DNA of 64,000 nucleotides from ZAX-1 sp046533095 (GTDB taxonomy: Bacteria > Bacillota > Clostridia > Lachnospirales > Lachnospiraceae). A program made the position numbers and the translations under genes. This document shows positions 30,065-39,800 of the stretch, one piece after another. The DNA lies in contig JAJQRA010000038.1 of the NCBI GenBank assembly GCA_046533095.1, forward strand, positions 186,001 to 250,000. The letters run 5' to 3'. How positions within the stretch are numbered: the stretch's first letter is position 1; each line of letters opens with the position of its first letter. A model generated the notes under the pieces. The model ran no database searches. It had not been told where the DNA came from and was given only the letters and a program-made list of their open reading frames with translations.

Positions 30065-30586
30065 TCAGCGTAAGTATCCTTTTTCACTTAACTTTCCTTC
30101 AATCATGTGTAGGAGCTGTGGGGTATCTGCCTCTACAGTATGAAAATGGTCGCCATCGGTAAGCTCTTTTAGTGGGCGGGCTTGTACTGCCTTGATTTTA
30201 TCAACAAACTCATTCACATCTTGGTGACTTTTAATGAGCAGATCAACGGTAATCTGTCCGTAGATTTCATGTTCCACTACAACATCTAAAACAGTGCCAC
30301 CATAATCAATAATGGTATAAAGCTCATCCTTTATCTGCTCGTTGGTATGGCATACGTGCATTGTTTTTTTTGCCCGTGTGGGTTCTGCTTTCGGATAAAA
30401 TAAAATATATCCTTTATTTGTACTTAAGATATTTTTGTCAATTGCACGAAGCAGGGCAATATCTTGGACAATGACCTGACGGCTCACACCAAAATACTTT
30501 GCAATTCCAGAACCGGACAGTGGCTGGCTATTTGAGCGCAATAAATCGATCAGTTTTTTTCTTCGTTCCTCACCTTCCATTTTCAC
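30065..30586 (-). CDS. niaR: Niacin-responsive repressor, HTH plus 3H domain
   Basis: This 173-residue regulator has an N-terminal winged helix (SGSGIAKYFGVSRQVIVQDIALLR) and a C-terminal 3H domain with its conserved histidines (MHVCHTNEQ, VVEHEIYG, LIKSHQDV, GDHFHTVE). This is the NiaR/YrxA architecture, which represses NAD-precursor uptake or synthesis genes when nicotinic acid is present. No niacin transporter or nad operon is adjacent. Its start overlaps the stop of the preceding small gene by 4 bp, indicating translational coupling. Confidence 0.9.
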   Translation of the reverse strand: MKMEGEERRKKLIDLLRSNSQPLSGSGIAKYFGVSRQVIVQDIALLRAIDKNILSTNKGYILFYPKAEPTRAKKTMHVCHTNEQIKDELYTIIDYGGTVLDVVVEHEIYGQITVDLLIKSHQDVNEFVDKIKAVQARPLKELTDGDHFHTVEADTPQLLHMIEGKLSEKGYLR

Positions 30587-30879
30587 CCCTCCTCAATCAC
30601 ATGAATTTCCAGAAAATCAAAATCAATAGGTTCTATAAAATTATCTTGATAAAAACGTGCTTTGCCGTGGCGTTTAAATTCCAAAACAGTTGCATCTAGC
30701 CAGATTGGCTTTCCCAGATCGAAGGTATAGCAGATTTCTTCTATTGCACGAAACACTTTGTGCGTCCTTGTATCATCACTGTCATTGCAAACCACAGTGT
30801 CTTTTATAAGTCTGTTTTCCGTAAAAATTTTAGCCCATAAGCGAAACATAGTTTTCTCCCTTTTTATTCGATTAGTCAT
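30583..30879 (-). CDS. Conserved small protein of unknown function, coupled to niaR
   Basis: This is a 98-residue soluble protein. Its central part (VFRAIEEICYTFDLGKPIWL) and tail (FIEPIDFDFLEIHVIEEG) look well-formed and conserved-like, but I do not recognise the function. Two starts are possible: 30879 with an excellent GAGGTGAT site, or 30849 (MFRLWAKIF) with GGGAG. The 4-bp overlap with niaR points to a two-gene operon; a link to NAD metabolism is only inferred. Confidence 0.75.
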   Translation of the reverse strand: MTNRIKREKTMFRLWAKIFTENRLIKDTVVCNDSDDTRTHKVFRAIEEICYTFDLGKPIWLDATVLEFKRHGKARFYQDNFIEPIDFDFLEIHVIEEG

Positions 30880-31002
30880 TCTGTATCACCTCAAAACAAC
30901 AATATCACAATCAATAAAATTATACAATCCAATGAATGTATAAAAATAGATTGATGTAAAGCAGAAAATTTAGTATTCTATATACAACCAACTATGAGAA
31001 CG

Positions 31003-31094
31003 TGGATAATAGCGACTTATAACTAGTTTTGGATAATAACGACTCATAGCCAGCCGTAGATAATAACGATGCATAGCTAGCTGTAGATAAAATA
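31003..31094 (+). repeat. Tandem 27-28-bp repeats in the leader of the GTPase-NYN gene
   Basis: Units beginning GGATAATAGCGACTTATA, GGATAATAACGACTCATA and GATAATAACGATGCATAG, and a partial GATAAAATAG, follow each other without gaps up to the AAGGA ribosome binding site. Later units contain palindromic bits (GCATAGCTAGC). Placement directly in the 5' untranslated region suggests a regulatory or slippage-prone leader. Confidence 0.8.
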
Positions 31095-31100
31095 GAAGGA

Positions 31101-33968
31101 ATGCGAGAAACTTCGTTAAGTGTGAACAAGATGGAAATGAAAAAAATAGTTATTGGCATAGTGGCACATGTAGATGCAGGAAAAACAACATTATCAGAAA
31201 GCATCTTGTATCTAAGCCAAAGTATAAGGAAATTAGGAAGAGTGGACTATGGGAACGCGTTTTTTGACATGTATGAGTTGGAGCGTGCTAGAGGCATCAC
31301 TATTTTTTCAAAACAGGCAGTGCTGACGATTGATGATCTGGAAGTGACAATTTTAGATACCCCCGGCCATGTAGATTTTTCCGCTGAAATGGAACGGACA
31401 CTACAGGTTTTTGATTACGCTATTTTAGTTATCAATGGAGCTGATGGTGTGCAAGGCCATACAGAAACTTTATGGAAATTGCTATCTCGTTATAAAATTC
31501 CAGTATTTCTGTTTGTGAATAAAATGGATCAGAACAAATGCAGCAAGGAGGAGCTTTTAGACGAATTAAAAAAACGTTTGGGTGATGGCTGTCTGGATTT
31601 TAATGGAGATCCGGGTGTGGATTTAAACCACAAAGCGTTTATAGAAAGTGTGGCGTTGTGCGATGAAACGCTTTTGGAACGTTATCTGGAAACAGATACG
31701 ATAGAGGAAGATGATATAAGAAAACTGATTGCATCAAGAAAGGTATTTCCCTGTTATTTTGGTTCAGCATTGAAACTTTTTGGGGTGGAAGAATTACTTC
31801 AGGGAATAAAGCAATACACAAAGATTCCTAAATTTTTAGAAGAATTTGGTGGAAAAGTCTATAAGATTGCCAGAGATGAGCAAGGGAATCGCCTGACTTA
31901 CCTTAAAATAACCGGTGGTAGTTTAAAAGTGAAAGCATTATTAACGAATCGGTCTGAGCATAGAGCCGGAAACGAAACCGATATTTGGGAAGAAAAGGTA
32001 AACCAAATTCGAATTTATTCCGGAACACGATATGAGGCGGTAAATGAAGTACAGGCAGGAGCTATCTGTGCAGTTACAGGCCTTAGCCGGACATACCCGG
32101 GGGAGGGGCTGGGAGTGGCGGAAACGTCAAAGTTGCCAATGCTAAAACCGGTACTAACCTATCAGATGTTACTGCCACCAGACTGTAATGTACACAGTAC
32201 ACTGTTAAAACTGCGTCAATTAGAAGAAGAAGACCCTCAACTTCATATTATATGGGAAGAGCAATTAAATGAGATCCATGTACGGCTTATGGGGGAGGTG
32301 CAGACTGAAATATTAAAAAGCATCATTTTGGAGCGATTTGATATTGTGGTAGAATTTGGCGAAGGAAATATTTTATATAAAGAAACGATTTTAAATCCGG
32401 TGGAGGGGATTGGCCATTTTGAACCACTAAGACATTATGCAGAGGTACATTTGCTGTTAGAGCCACTAGAAGCAGGAAGTGGCCTGGTATTTGCATCGGC
32501 CTGCCGGGAAGATGTACTGGATAAAAACTGGCAGAAACTGATTCTTACGCACTTAGAGGAAAAAGAGCACAAAGGGGTATTGACTGGTTCTGTCATTACG
32601 GATATAAAATTCACCTTAATTGTCGGACAAGCCAATCGAAAACATACCGAGGGGGGAGATTTCCGCGAGGCAACCTACCGGGCGATAAGACAAGGATTAA
32701 AGAAAGCAGAAAGTGTCCTTTTAGAGCCCTATTATGAATTTCGGCTGGAAGTTCCTTTTGAAATGGTGGGGCGGGCCTTGTCAGACATGCAGAAGATACA
32801 CGCTACCTTTCTGTCGCCAAAACGGGAAGAGGAAGCGGCGGTCATTACGGGCACTGCGCCTGTGATATTAATGAACACTTATCATACAGAAGTGATTTCC
32901 TATACAAGAGGGCAAGGAAAACTGTTTTGCACACTAAAAGGTTACGAACCTTGTCATAATGCAGACGAGGTGATTGAAAAAATTGGATATGATTCCGAGC
33001 GGGATTTAGACAACCCTACCGGATCTGTATTCTGTGTTCATGGAGCAGGGATTGCGATCAGTTGGGAGCAGGTGGAAGCATATATGCATGTAGATAGCGG
33101 ACTAGAACTTGACAAGACGAAAGCAGAAATAGGGATAGGAATAGGAATGGAAGGGAAAGAATCTGCTAAGACATCACGTACAAAAGCTTCTGGCTTTCAG
33201 CAGGAAGATAAGGAACTGGAGGAGATTTTTAATCGCACTTATGGAGAAAAAAAGCAAGGGAGTATGATTTCTCATAAAAGAGTGAGCGCAAAAGAGCCAG
33301 AGCAAGAAATGGATTCGTACCGGGAAGAAACTCAAAAAGAAGATAAGCAGGAAACTCGAAAAGAAGATAAGCAGGAAACTCGAAAAGAATTCATGCAGGA
33401 ATTCCGAAAAGAAGACAAGCAAGAATCTCAACAAGTTCAGTATGAGGATGAATATTTGCTTGTGGATGGCTATAATATTATATTTGATTGGGTGGATCTA
33501 AAAGAACTTGCAGAAATAAATATTGAGGCAGCCAGAAATAAATTGATGGATATCCTTTGTAATTACCAAGCATTTAAAACGTGTATTTTGATACTGGTTT
33601 TTGATGCATATAGGGTGGAGGGACATACATGTGAGGTGCTTCATTATAACAATATTCACGTAGTGTATACGAAAGAGGCAGAAACAGCGGATTTATATAT
33701 TGAAAAAGTAGTTCATGAAATTGGCAGAAAATATCATGCTACTGTAGCAACTTCAGATAGATTAGAACAAGTGATTGTTCGTGGGCGAGGCGCTAATTTG
33801 CTTTCGGCGAGAGGGTTAAAAGAAGAGGTGGAACAAGCCGATCGAGAAATGAAAGAGGAATACTTAAAAGAAGGAAAACACAGCCGAAATTACTTGTTTA
33901 ACCACATGTCAGATGAAATGGCGGGTTATATGGAAGATGTTCGCCTTGGAAAAAAGGAAATAAAATAG
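31101..33968 (+). CDS. Tet(M)/EF-G-like ribosomal GTPase fused to a YacP/Rae1-like NYN nuclease domain
   Basis: This is a 955-residue two-part protein. Residues about 13-690 are a ribosomal-protection-type translation GTPase: AHVDAGKTTLSES, RARGITIFSK, DTPGHVDFSAEMER, NKMDQNK, then EF-G-like domains. A charged linker (about 700-780) contains repeated KEDKQETR units. The C-terminal NYN domain starts LLVDGYNIIFDW and keeps the acidic residues of YacP/Rae1 (VDGYN, VFDAY, TADLYIEK, ATSDR). Rae1 cleaves mRNA at the ribosomal A site, so the fusion suggests a factor that enters the A site and cuts mRNA; this is inference. The start is uncertain: AAGGA abuts ATG 31101, and ATGs at 31131 and 31137 are alternatives. 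Confidence 0.88.
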   Translation: MRETSLSVNKMEMKKIVIGIVAHVDAGKTTLSESILYLSQSIRKLGRVDYGNAFFDMYELERARGITIFSKQAVLTIDDLEVTILDTPGHVDFSAEMERTLQVFDYAILVINGADGVQGHTETLWKLLSRYKIPVFLFVNKMDQNKCSKEELLDELKKRLGDGCLDFNGDPGVDLNHKAFIESVALCDETLLERYLETDTIEEDDIRKLIASRKVFPCYFGSALKLFGVEELLQGIKQYTKIPKFLEEFGGKVYKIARDEQGNRLTYLKITGGSLKVKALLTNRSEHRAGNETDIWEEKVNQIRIYSGTRYEAVNEVQAGAICAVTGLSRTYPGEGLGVAETSKLPMLKPVLTYQMLLPPDCNVHSTLLKLRQLEEEDPQLHIIWEEQLNEIHVRLMGEVQTEILKSIILERFDIVVEFGEGNILYKETILNPVEGIGHFEPLRHYAEVHLLLEPLEAGSGLVFASACREDVLDKNWQKLILTHLEEKEHKGVLTGSVITDIKFTLIVGQANRKHTEGGDFREATYRAIRQGLKKAESVLLEPYYEFRLEVPFEMVGRALSDMQKIHATFLSPKREEEAAVITGTAPVILMNTYHTEVISYTRGQGKLFCTLKGYEPCHNADEVIEKIGYDSERDLDNPTGSVFCVHGAGIAISWEQVEAYMHVDSGLELDKTKAEIGIGIGMEGKESAKTSRTKASGFQQEDKELEEIFNRTYGEKKQGSMISHKRVSAKEPEQEMDSYREETQKEDKQETRKEDKQETRKEFMQEFRKEDKQESQQVQYEDEYLLVDGYNIIFDWVDLKELAEINIEAARNKLMDILCNYQAFKTCILILVFDAYRVEGHTCEVLHYNNIHVVYTKEAETADLYIEKVVHEIGRKYHATVATSDRLEQVIVRGRGANLLSARGLKEEVEQADREMKEEYLKEGKHSRNYLFNHMSDEMAGYMEDVRLGKKEIK

Positions 33969-34150
33969 TAGGATACTTCTTCGCATTTTTTCCATAAAGG
34001 GCAGAAAAATTGCCTGATTCAAAAAGGCAATCCACCACGGCAAATCCCATTTCTTCCATCCACGCCGATGTAGCATCGACAGGTGATTGATTGTCAAGAG
34101 CCACTTCAAAAAAAGAGTGTATATGATCAGAATTTTTGTACAAATAAATG

Positions 34151-34179
34151 TTGACATTTCTTATAAAGATAGGTAAAAT
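34151..34179 (+). promoter_or_regulatory. Strong promoter for the tRNA genes
   Basis: A perfect -35 TTGACA (34151-34156) and -10 TAAAAT (34174-34179) are spaced by 17 bp and end 24 bp before tRNA-Phe. It should drive tRNA-Phe and, by read-through, tRNA-Gly. Confidence 0.8.
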
Positions 34180-34202
34180 AAAATCGTTGCTAAAAAGCAC
34201 AA

Positions 34203-34275
<73 letters not shown>

Positions 34276-34287
34276 GTATAGCTATTG

Positions 34288-34353
34288 TTCACAGCCAGTT
34301 ATCACAAAGCTACTTTTGTGTATATCAATGCTATTTTTACAAAGAGCTGTGAA
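34288..34353 (+). other. Nested inverted repeats in the inter-tRNA spacer
   Basis: TTCACAGC (34288-34295) pairs with GCTGTGAA (34346-34353); inside, CACAAA (34303-34308) pairs with TTTGTG (34315-34320). They fill the spacer between tRNA-Phe and tRNA-Gly and may guide processing of a joint precursor. Confidence 0.45.
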
Positions 34354-34375
34354 TCCTAACTACTTATAAATATAT

Positions 34376-34446
34376 GCGGGTGTAGTTCAATGGTAGAACA
34401 CTAGCCTTCCAAGCTAGATATGTGGGTTCGATTCCCATCACCCGCT
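34376..34446 (+). tRNA. tRNA-Gly (TCC)
   Basis: This 71-nt cloverleaf has acceptor GCGGGTG paired with CACCCGC, discriminator T, D-arm TAGTTCAATGGTAGAACA, anticodon TCC in CTAGCCTTCCAAGCTAG and T-loop GGTTCGATTCC. CCA is not encoded. Confidence 0.97.
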
Positions 34447-34572
34447 TATTTTATTGCCCAAAACTATTTTTCAAAAGAAGAATGTAAATTTTTATTTTGT
34501 AGGCCTTTAAATAAACAGAACCTCTATTTTACAAGCTGTAGACACGAGGGAAAGCTGTTTTAAACATCCCTA

Positions 34573-35445
34573 CTAGCGGACATCTCCTACATAGAACAAT
34601 GCAACTGCGCCTGCTCCTGTATGGGCACCAATTGTTGGACCTATGTAATTAATAAGAAAGTTTACGATGCCAAATCTTGCTTCGATCAGTTCTGCAACAT
34701 ATTGAGCATCCTCAAGGCAATCTCCATGACTGATAAAAACGATGTCATTCTTGTCTTTCGAAGTTCCCATCTGCTTTTCCATTGCATCAACGAGAGCGAT
34801 CAACGATTTTTTGCGTCCCCGCACTTTATCAACCGGGAACAAAAGACCGGCATCGTCTACATGAAGGATCGGTTTAATATGAATCATTGTACCAAATACG
34901 GCGGTAGTTTTAGAAACACGTCCACCTCGGTATAAATGATTTAAATCATCTACGGTAAAATTATGAACAATTTTAAGCTTATTTTCTTCGACCCATTTTG
35001 CATTTTCCTCCAAATCCATACCGGATTCTAAGTTTTGAAATGCTTGATGCACCAGCAGTCCTTCCCCAAGAGAGGCACAGAAAGAGTCGATGATTATTAT
35101 TTTATGCTCTGGATATTTTTCAGCCAATTCTTCAGCGGCAACTCTTGTGCTGTTATAACTTCCGCTTAATCCAGATGAAAATGCAATATGAAGAATATCT
35201 GCATCTCTTTTTTCCATTAAATAGGTAAATATTTTTTTTGCAGATTCAGGATTTACCTGGGAAGTAGTGGGGAGGGAGCCATTGCGCACTTTACTGTAAA
35301 AATCCTTTTCAGGCAATCCATGATCCCGGTCGTAGGTTTCTCCATCTATTGTGTAAGATAGGGACATTACACTGATACGATGTTCCATAAGATATTCTTC
35401 TGGCAAGTCACACGTTGTGTCTGTCGATATAATATATTTTTTCAT
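34573..35445 (-). CDS. DegV-family fatty-acid-binding protein
   Basis: This 290-residue protein matches the DegV fold. It starts KKYIISTDTTCDLPEEYL (the STD..DLP N-terminus) and has the TSQVNPE and IAFSSGLSGSYNS ligand-binding segments, IDSFCASLGEGLLV and GGRVSK. Such proteins (FakB-type) bind single fatty acids and present them to a fatty-acid kinase; others have unknown ligands. An AAGGAGGAT site precedes the start. It lies downstream of fabH on the same strand, which fits lipid metabolism, with 238 bp between them. Confidence 0.93.
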   Translation of the reverse strand: MKKYIISTDTTCDLPEEYLMEHRISVMSLSYTIDGETYDRDHGLPEKDFYSKVRNGSLPTTSQVNPESAKKIFTYLMEKRDADILHIAFSSGLSGSYNSTRVAAEELAEKYPEHKIIIIDSFCASLGEGLLVHQAFQNLESGMDLEENAKWVEENKLKIVHNFTVDDLNHLYRGGRVSKTTAVFGTMIHIKPILHVDDAGLLFPVDKVRGRKKSLIALVDAMEKQMGTSKDKNDIVFISHGDCLEDAQYVAELIEARFGIVNFLINYIGPTIGAHTGAGAVALFYVGDVR

Positions 35446-35457
35446 ACATCCTCCTTA

Positions 35458-35603
35458 AATCTAAATGTTTTTAAAACTTCAATTGACATAATACGCCAAC
35501 CCTATAATAGATAGTAGCGAAATAGTTAGAATTGTAATTCTTAGCTTTTACGTGCTTTATAGGTTCCTAATCTAAATGTTTAAAAAATTTTAATTAGCCT
35601 AAT
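35458..35603. repeat. Direct repeat pair between degV and fabH
   Basis: A roughly 34-bp AT-rich sequence around ATCTAAATGTTTTTAAAA (35458-35491) recurs as ATCTAAATGTTTAAAAAA (about 35568-35603), about 110 bp apart. It lies in the gene-free fabH-degV spacer and may be a duplicated promoter or operator segment. Confidence 0.45.
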
Positions 35604-35683
35604 CATATCATTAATTGGGTAGATGCGCAATTGCTTTTGAACTTGTTTACCATCCCAATTTCAGAAAATTTTTATATAGGCTC

Positions 35684-36646
35684 CTACCATTTTAAAATTG
35701 CTGCACCCCATGTAAGTCCGGCTCCAAATCCCGCCAGCAATAGGAGGTCATTTGGCTTTATCTTGCCACTGCGGTTTGCCTCGTCCAGTAAAATAGGAAT
35801 ACTGGCGGCGGATGTATTGCCACACTTACCTACATTAGAGGGGAATTTTTCCAGAGGAAGAGCTAGCTTTTTGGCAATACTTTTAATAATACGTAAATTT
35901 GCTTGATGCAGGATATAGCAATCAATATCCGCCGGCTTCATATCAGCGGTTTCTAGTAATGTAAGGATACATTCCGGGACTTTTTTTACGGCAAATTTAA
36001 ATACTTCCTGTCCGTCCATGTGCAGATAGGAAAGATTCGTTGCCGTTTTTATATAAGGATTATTATTTGTCCGATTTTCACAGATTAAAAACCCTCCGCC
36101 AGTGCCATCGCTTCCTTGCGTATAAGCGATGATACCGCTATTGTCGGCAATAGCAAGTACGGCTCCGGCGCCATCTCCAAAAAGTACGCAGCTAGAACGG
36201 TCATTCCAGTCAATTATTTTCGAGAGGGTTTCCACCCCAATCAATAAAGCATTGTGGTACATACCTGTTTGAAAATAGGCATCTGCCATAGTTAGAGCAA
36301 ATAAAAAACCGGAACAGGCGGCATTCATATCAAAAGCCACTGCACGAAAAGCACCCAGTTCTTTTTGTACCATGCAGGCAGTACTTGGTACAATATAATC
36401 GGTGGAAACAGTGGCAACAATGATTAAATCTAGATTCTGCGGTGTTAAATTGGCATCTAAAAGCGCACGCTTTCCTGCCTCGCAAGCCATGGAAAGTGTC
36501 GTTTCCGTAACAGCAAGATGCCTTTGTTCAATGCCGGTTCTGCTCTTAATCCACGCATCATCTGTTTCCATAATCGTAGATAGGTAGTCATTTGTTGCTA
36601 TTTTTTCTGGAAGAAAGCTTCCTGTTCCTATAATTTTCGCTCGCAT
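35684..36646 (-). CDS. fabH: Beta-ketoacyl-ACP synthase III
   Basis: This roughly 320-residue enzyme condenses acetyl-CoA with malonyl-ACP to start fatty acid synthesis. The catalytic triad is visible: Cys in DMNAACSGFLFAL, His in CYILHQANLRI and Asn in VGKCGNTSAASIP. The C-terminal LLAGFGAGLTWGAAIL is also typical. Start 36646 sits at better distance from AAGGA than the adjacent ATG at 36649. It stands apart from a fab operon here; a perfect-spacing promoter precedes it. Confidence 0.95.
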   Translation of the reverse strand: MRAKIIGTGSFLPEKIATNDYLSTIMETDDAWIKSRTGIEQRHLAVTETTLSMACEAGKRALLDANLTPQNLDLIIVATVSTDYIVPSTACMVQKELGAFRAVAFDMNAACSGFLFALTMADAYFQTGMYHNALLIGVETLSKIIDWNDRSSCVLFGDGAGAVLAIADNSGIIAYTQGSDGTGGGFLICENRTNNNPYIKTATNLSYLHMDGQEVFKFAVKKVPECILTLLETADMKPADIDCYILHQANLRIIKSIAKKLALPLEKFPSNVGKCGNTSAASIPILLDEANRSGKIKPNDLLLLAGFGAGLTWGAAILKW

Positions 36647-36765
36647 CATAATTCCTTATCTGTATGGATCATTAAAATGTACGATTTACAGCCGGCAGTG
36701 AACCGTAACATTAAAATATTTAGGGATATGCTCAAGATGCTTTGATTATCAAAGCATTTATTGAA

Positions 36766-36794
36766 AGTATAAAAAAAATGAATGCATTTGTCAA
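36766..36794 (-). promoter_or_regulatory. Promoter for fabH
   Basis: On the reverse strand TTGACA (36794-36789) and TATACT (36771-36766) are 17 bp apart, about 120 bp before fabH. A hairpin ATGCTTTGA-TTA-TCAAAGCAT lies just downstream in the leader (near 36736-36757). Confidence 0.75.
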
Positions 36795-36877
36795 TGGTTT
36801 TTGTAAAAATAACGTGTGCAAGATAGGATCGGCATACCCTATGCTTTGGTGCATAGGATATGTTACAAATTGGGCAA

Positions 36878-39800
36878 CTATTTAGCCAACAATTCAGAGA
36901 CACACTTTAGTGCACTTTCTACATCGGAAATTAGCATATTGTCCGCAATTTCTTCTAGCAATTTCTTGTCTTCCTCATCGAGGTTCATTTTCGTAAGTCT
37001 TGCAAATAGTTCATCGACAGTGAAAATATCATCGGTTTCTATGGCCTGCTTTAATAAAAGCAAATCCTCGGGATTGATTTTTTCTGTGTCTATTTTCGCA
37101 TCAGCAGTAGTACGCATTGAAGTTAGCGCACAGTCTATACTGTCGGCAAGTTTTGAAAGTTCCTCCAAAAACACCCCAAGCGTTGCATTGATTGCTTCTG
37201 CATCTCCACGTTTGCCGGCAAACTCAAGTTCTTTCGCCATTTCCGAAATCTGCGTTGCCCCAATACTTGCCATTGCACCTTTTAATGCGTGTGCATTCGT
37301 AGCGAATAGCGTTAAATCAGCTCCCGCATCCACGTTTTGCATAGAAGCTATCCTTGCGTGTGCATCCTGTGAAAACAGTTTCAGTATATCAATATAGTTT
37401 GCTTCGTTGCCACCCGTCATTGCGATTCCGTGCTCAATGTCCGTACGGTAAATAGTGGGCAGACGGTACGCTGTGGGAACAGGTTCACTTTCTACTGCCC
37501 TCGCCTTTATTCGCTTATTTTTCGGAATCCATTGATCCATAATTTCGTTGAGTTTATGCATTTCAATTGGTTTGGCGAGATAATCGGTAAATCCGTTGTC
37601 CAAAAACATCTCGCGCATTCCTACGATAGCGTTGGCCGTCAATGCAATAATCGGAAGTTTCTGAAAGTATTCACCTTTCTCATCATCAACAATTGCCCGA
37701 ATCTTAGCGGTCGTCTCAACACCGTCCATATCCGGCATCATGTGATCCATAAACACGATGTCATAGTTGCTTTTACGAACAAGATCGATAGCTTCTGCAC
37801 CGCTTAGGCAGGTATCTACCCTTGTTTGATACGGTGACATAAGTCCTTGTGCTACTTTTAAATTTGTCAATATATCATCGACAATAAGCACATTTGCGGA
37901 TGGTGCGATAAAACGCATTTCGTAGTTGCGCTGAATTTTATCGGCAATTACTCCATTTAGTATATTAGCCACAGGTATGGCAAACGCAGGCATAACGATG
38001 TGGCTGCCAGTAAAGTCAAGTGATTCGCCTACCGATAGTAAGACGACAAGCGCCGTTTTAACCCCTGTCAACTCCGCTAGGTTCATCGTGCGCTCTGCAA
38101 TGTTGCTCGTGAAAAAGGCGAAGTCATATTTATCGCTTTTAAGTTGTTCTAAAAATTCTACTTCTTCATCTAAACGCGTTGTATCTACACCCAAACCATT
38201 TAATGTATAGGAAAGGGAATCGGCATACAACATTATTTTTTCGTGGAGCAAGACATGCTTGTTTTTTGCGTCAACAACCGAAGCTAAACTTTTTTGATCG
38301 AAACAGTCCTGCAAAAGCGTTGCAGTAAAGGTCGAACCCTTTCCGTATTCGCTTGACACCGTAACATCTCCGCCCATCATATGGCAAAGGCTTCTCGTGA
38401 TAGATAGTCCAAGACCCGTTCCGACAACATTCTTATTTTTATTCATATCCACACGGGTAAATTTCTCAAATAGCTGCGCTTGATCCTCTTTTTTGATACC
38501 TATCCCACTGTCTGCAATCGTAAAATTAAACATGACCAGATTTTCTGCTGTGAAATTGGCGGTAATCGATAATGTGATGAAGCCTTGGTCGGTATATTTG
38601 CAAGCATTACTTAAAAGGTTTGTCAGAATCTGGCGTACCCTGACTTCATCGCCGACAACACTGTTTGGTATATTCGGGTCAACATTTACGATAAAAAGAA
38701 TTGATTTTTCTGCTATGCGGACGCGACTAAGGTTTACCACATCATTTACTAAAGAGGCGAACAAATAGGGCGCGTGCGCAATCTCTATTTTGTCTGACTC
38801 GATTTTTGAAAAATCAAGGATATCGTTTATAATAGATAATAAATTCGTACCTGCAGCTTTTATTTCAAGCATATATTCTCGAACGGTCGGGGAAGCATCT
38901 TCCCGAAGTGCAAGCTCGCTCATTCCAATGATGGCATTCATTGGCGTGCGTATCTCATGGCTTGTATTTGATAGGAATTCGCTTTTTGCAAGAGATGCCG
39001 CCTGTGCTGCTTCTGTCTGCAATTCAAGTTCCTTGGTACGCTCGTGCACAACGAGTTCAAGCCGCTTGCTATCCATCTTTGATTTTCGAAACAGCATTGT
39101 CATCAAAAACAATACAAGCAACATAAGCGTAGAGGCGCCAATCAGCCACGGCATACGTGATTTTGTTATCTGCTCACGGTAATCAAAAGTTTTACGAATC
39201 CAACGTTCTGAAATAAAATTGGTATCAACAATATGTAGGGATTTATCTATGATAGAACATAAAATCCGCTCATTTTTATTAAACCCAAATAAGGAGTCGA
39301 ATGTGAGATCAAAGACGATATTTGCCTTAAATCCCGGCTTTTCTTCATAGTTTGCTATATTAAGAAGGAAATTTCTAGAGGACATCAGCAAGTCGATTTC
39401 CCCATCTTCCAGAGCAGTGAAAGCCTCCTCATTACTTTGGTACGTCACAGTATTCATTTGATTTGGAAACCACGACAAAAACAACTCTGCATACGCAGTA
39501 TTTTGAATTAAGCCTATTTTTGCATACAGAATTTCATTCATATTAAGGTCTCTAAACTCTGCTTTAGACAGCAACACGAAGTAGTCAGTCAAGTAAGCAT
39601 TGTCTGTCCACAAAAAACGGCCTTCGCGATCATCAGTTCGGATGAGCTCTGTAATAAGTGCGAGTTCTCCGTTTTCAAGCATTGATAAAAGCGTGGGGAA
39701 CGTCTTGGCATCATCATATGGTCGCTCAAAAGTTAGACCGGTAAGAGATTCGACTTCGTTAAGAACGTCAATTGCAATTCCTTGCCATTCTTTCTCCTGA

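Noticed and set aside
31101..33968. Plain tetracycline-resistance gene
   Set aside because: Only the N-terminal part is Tet(M)-like; the NYN fusion and the chromosomal housekeeping setting argue for a resident ribosome-associated factor, and no mobile element is adjacent.
33898..34200. Reverse-strand gene of about 100 codons
   Set aside because: It overlaps the GTPase-NYN 3' end and its GTG start lies beyond the tRNA promoter sequence, with no ribosome binding site. Part of the translation looks protein-like, so a gene remnant is possible but not supportable.
36646..36903. Reverse-strand 85-codon frame between fabH and the kinase
   Set aside because: It covers the fabH promoter and leader hairpin, has no ribosome binding site and an unlikely composition rich in Cys, Ile and Phe.
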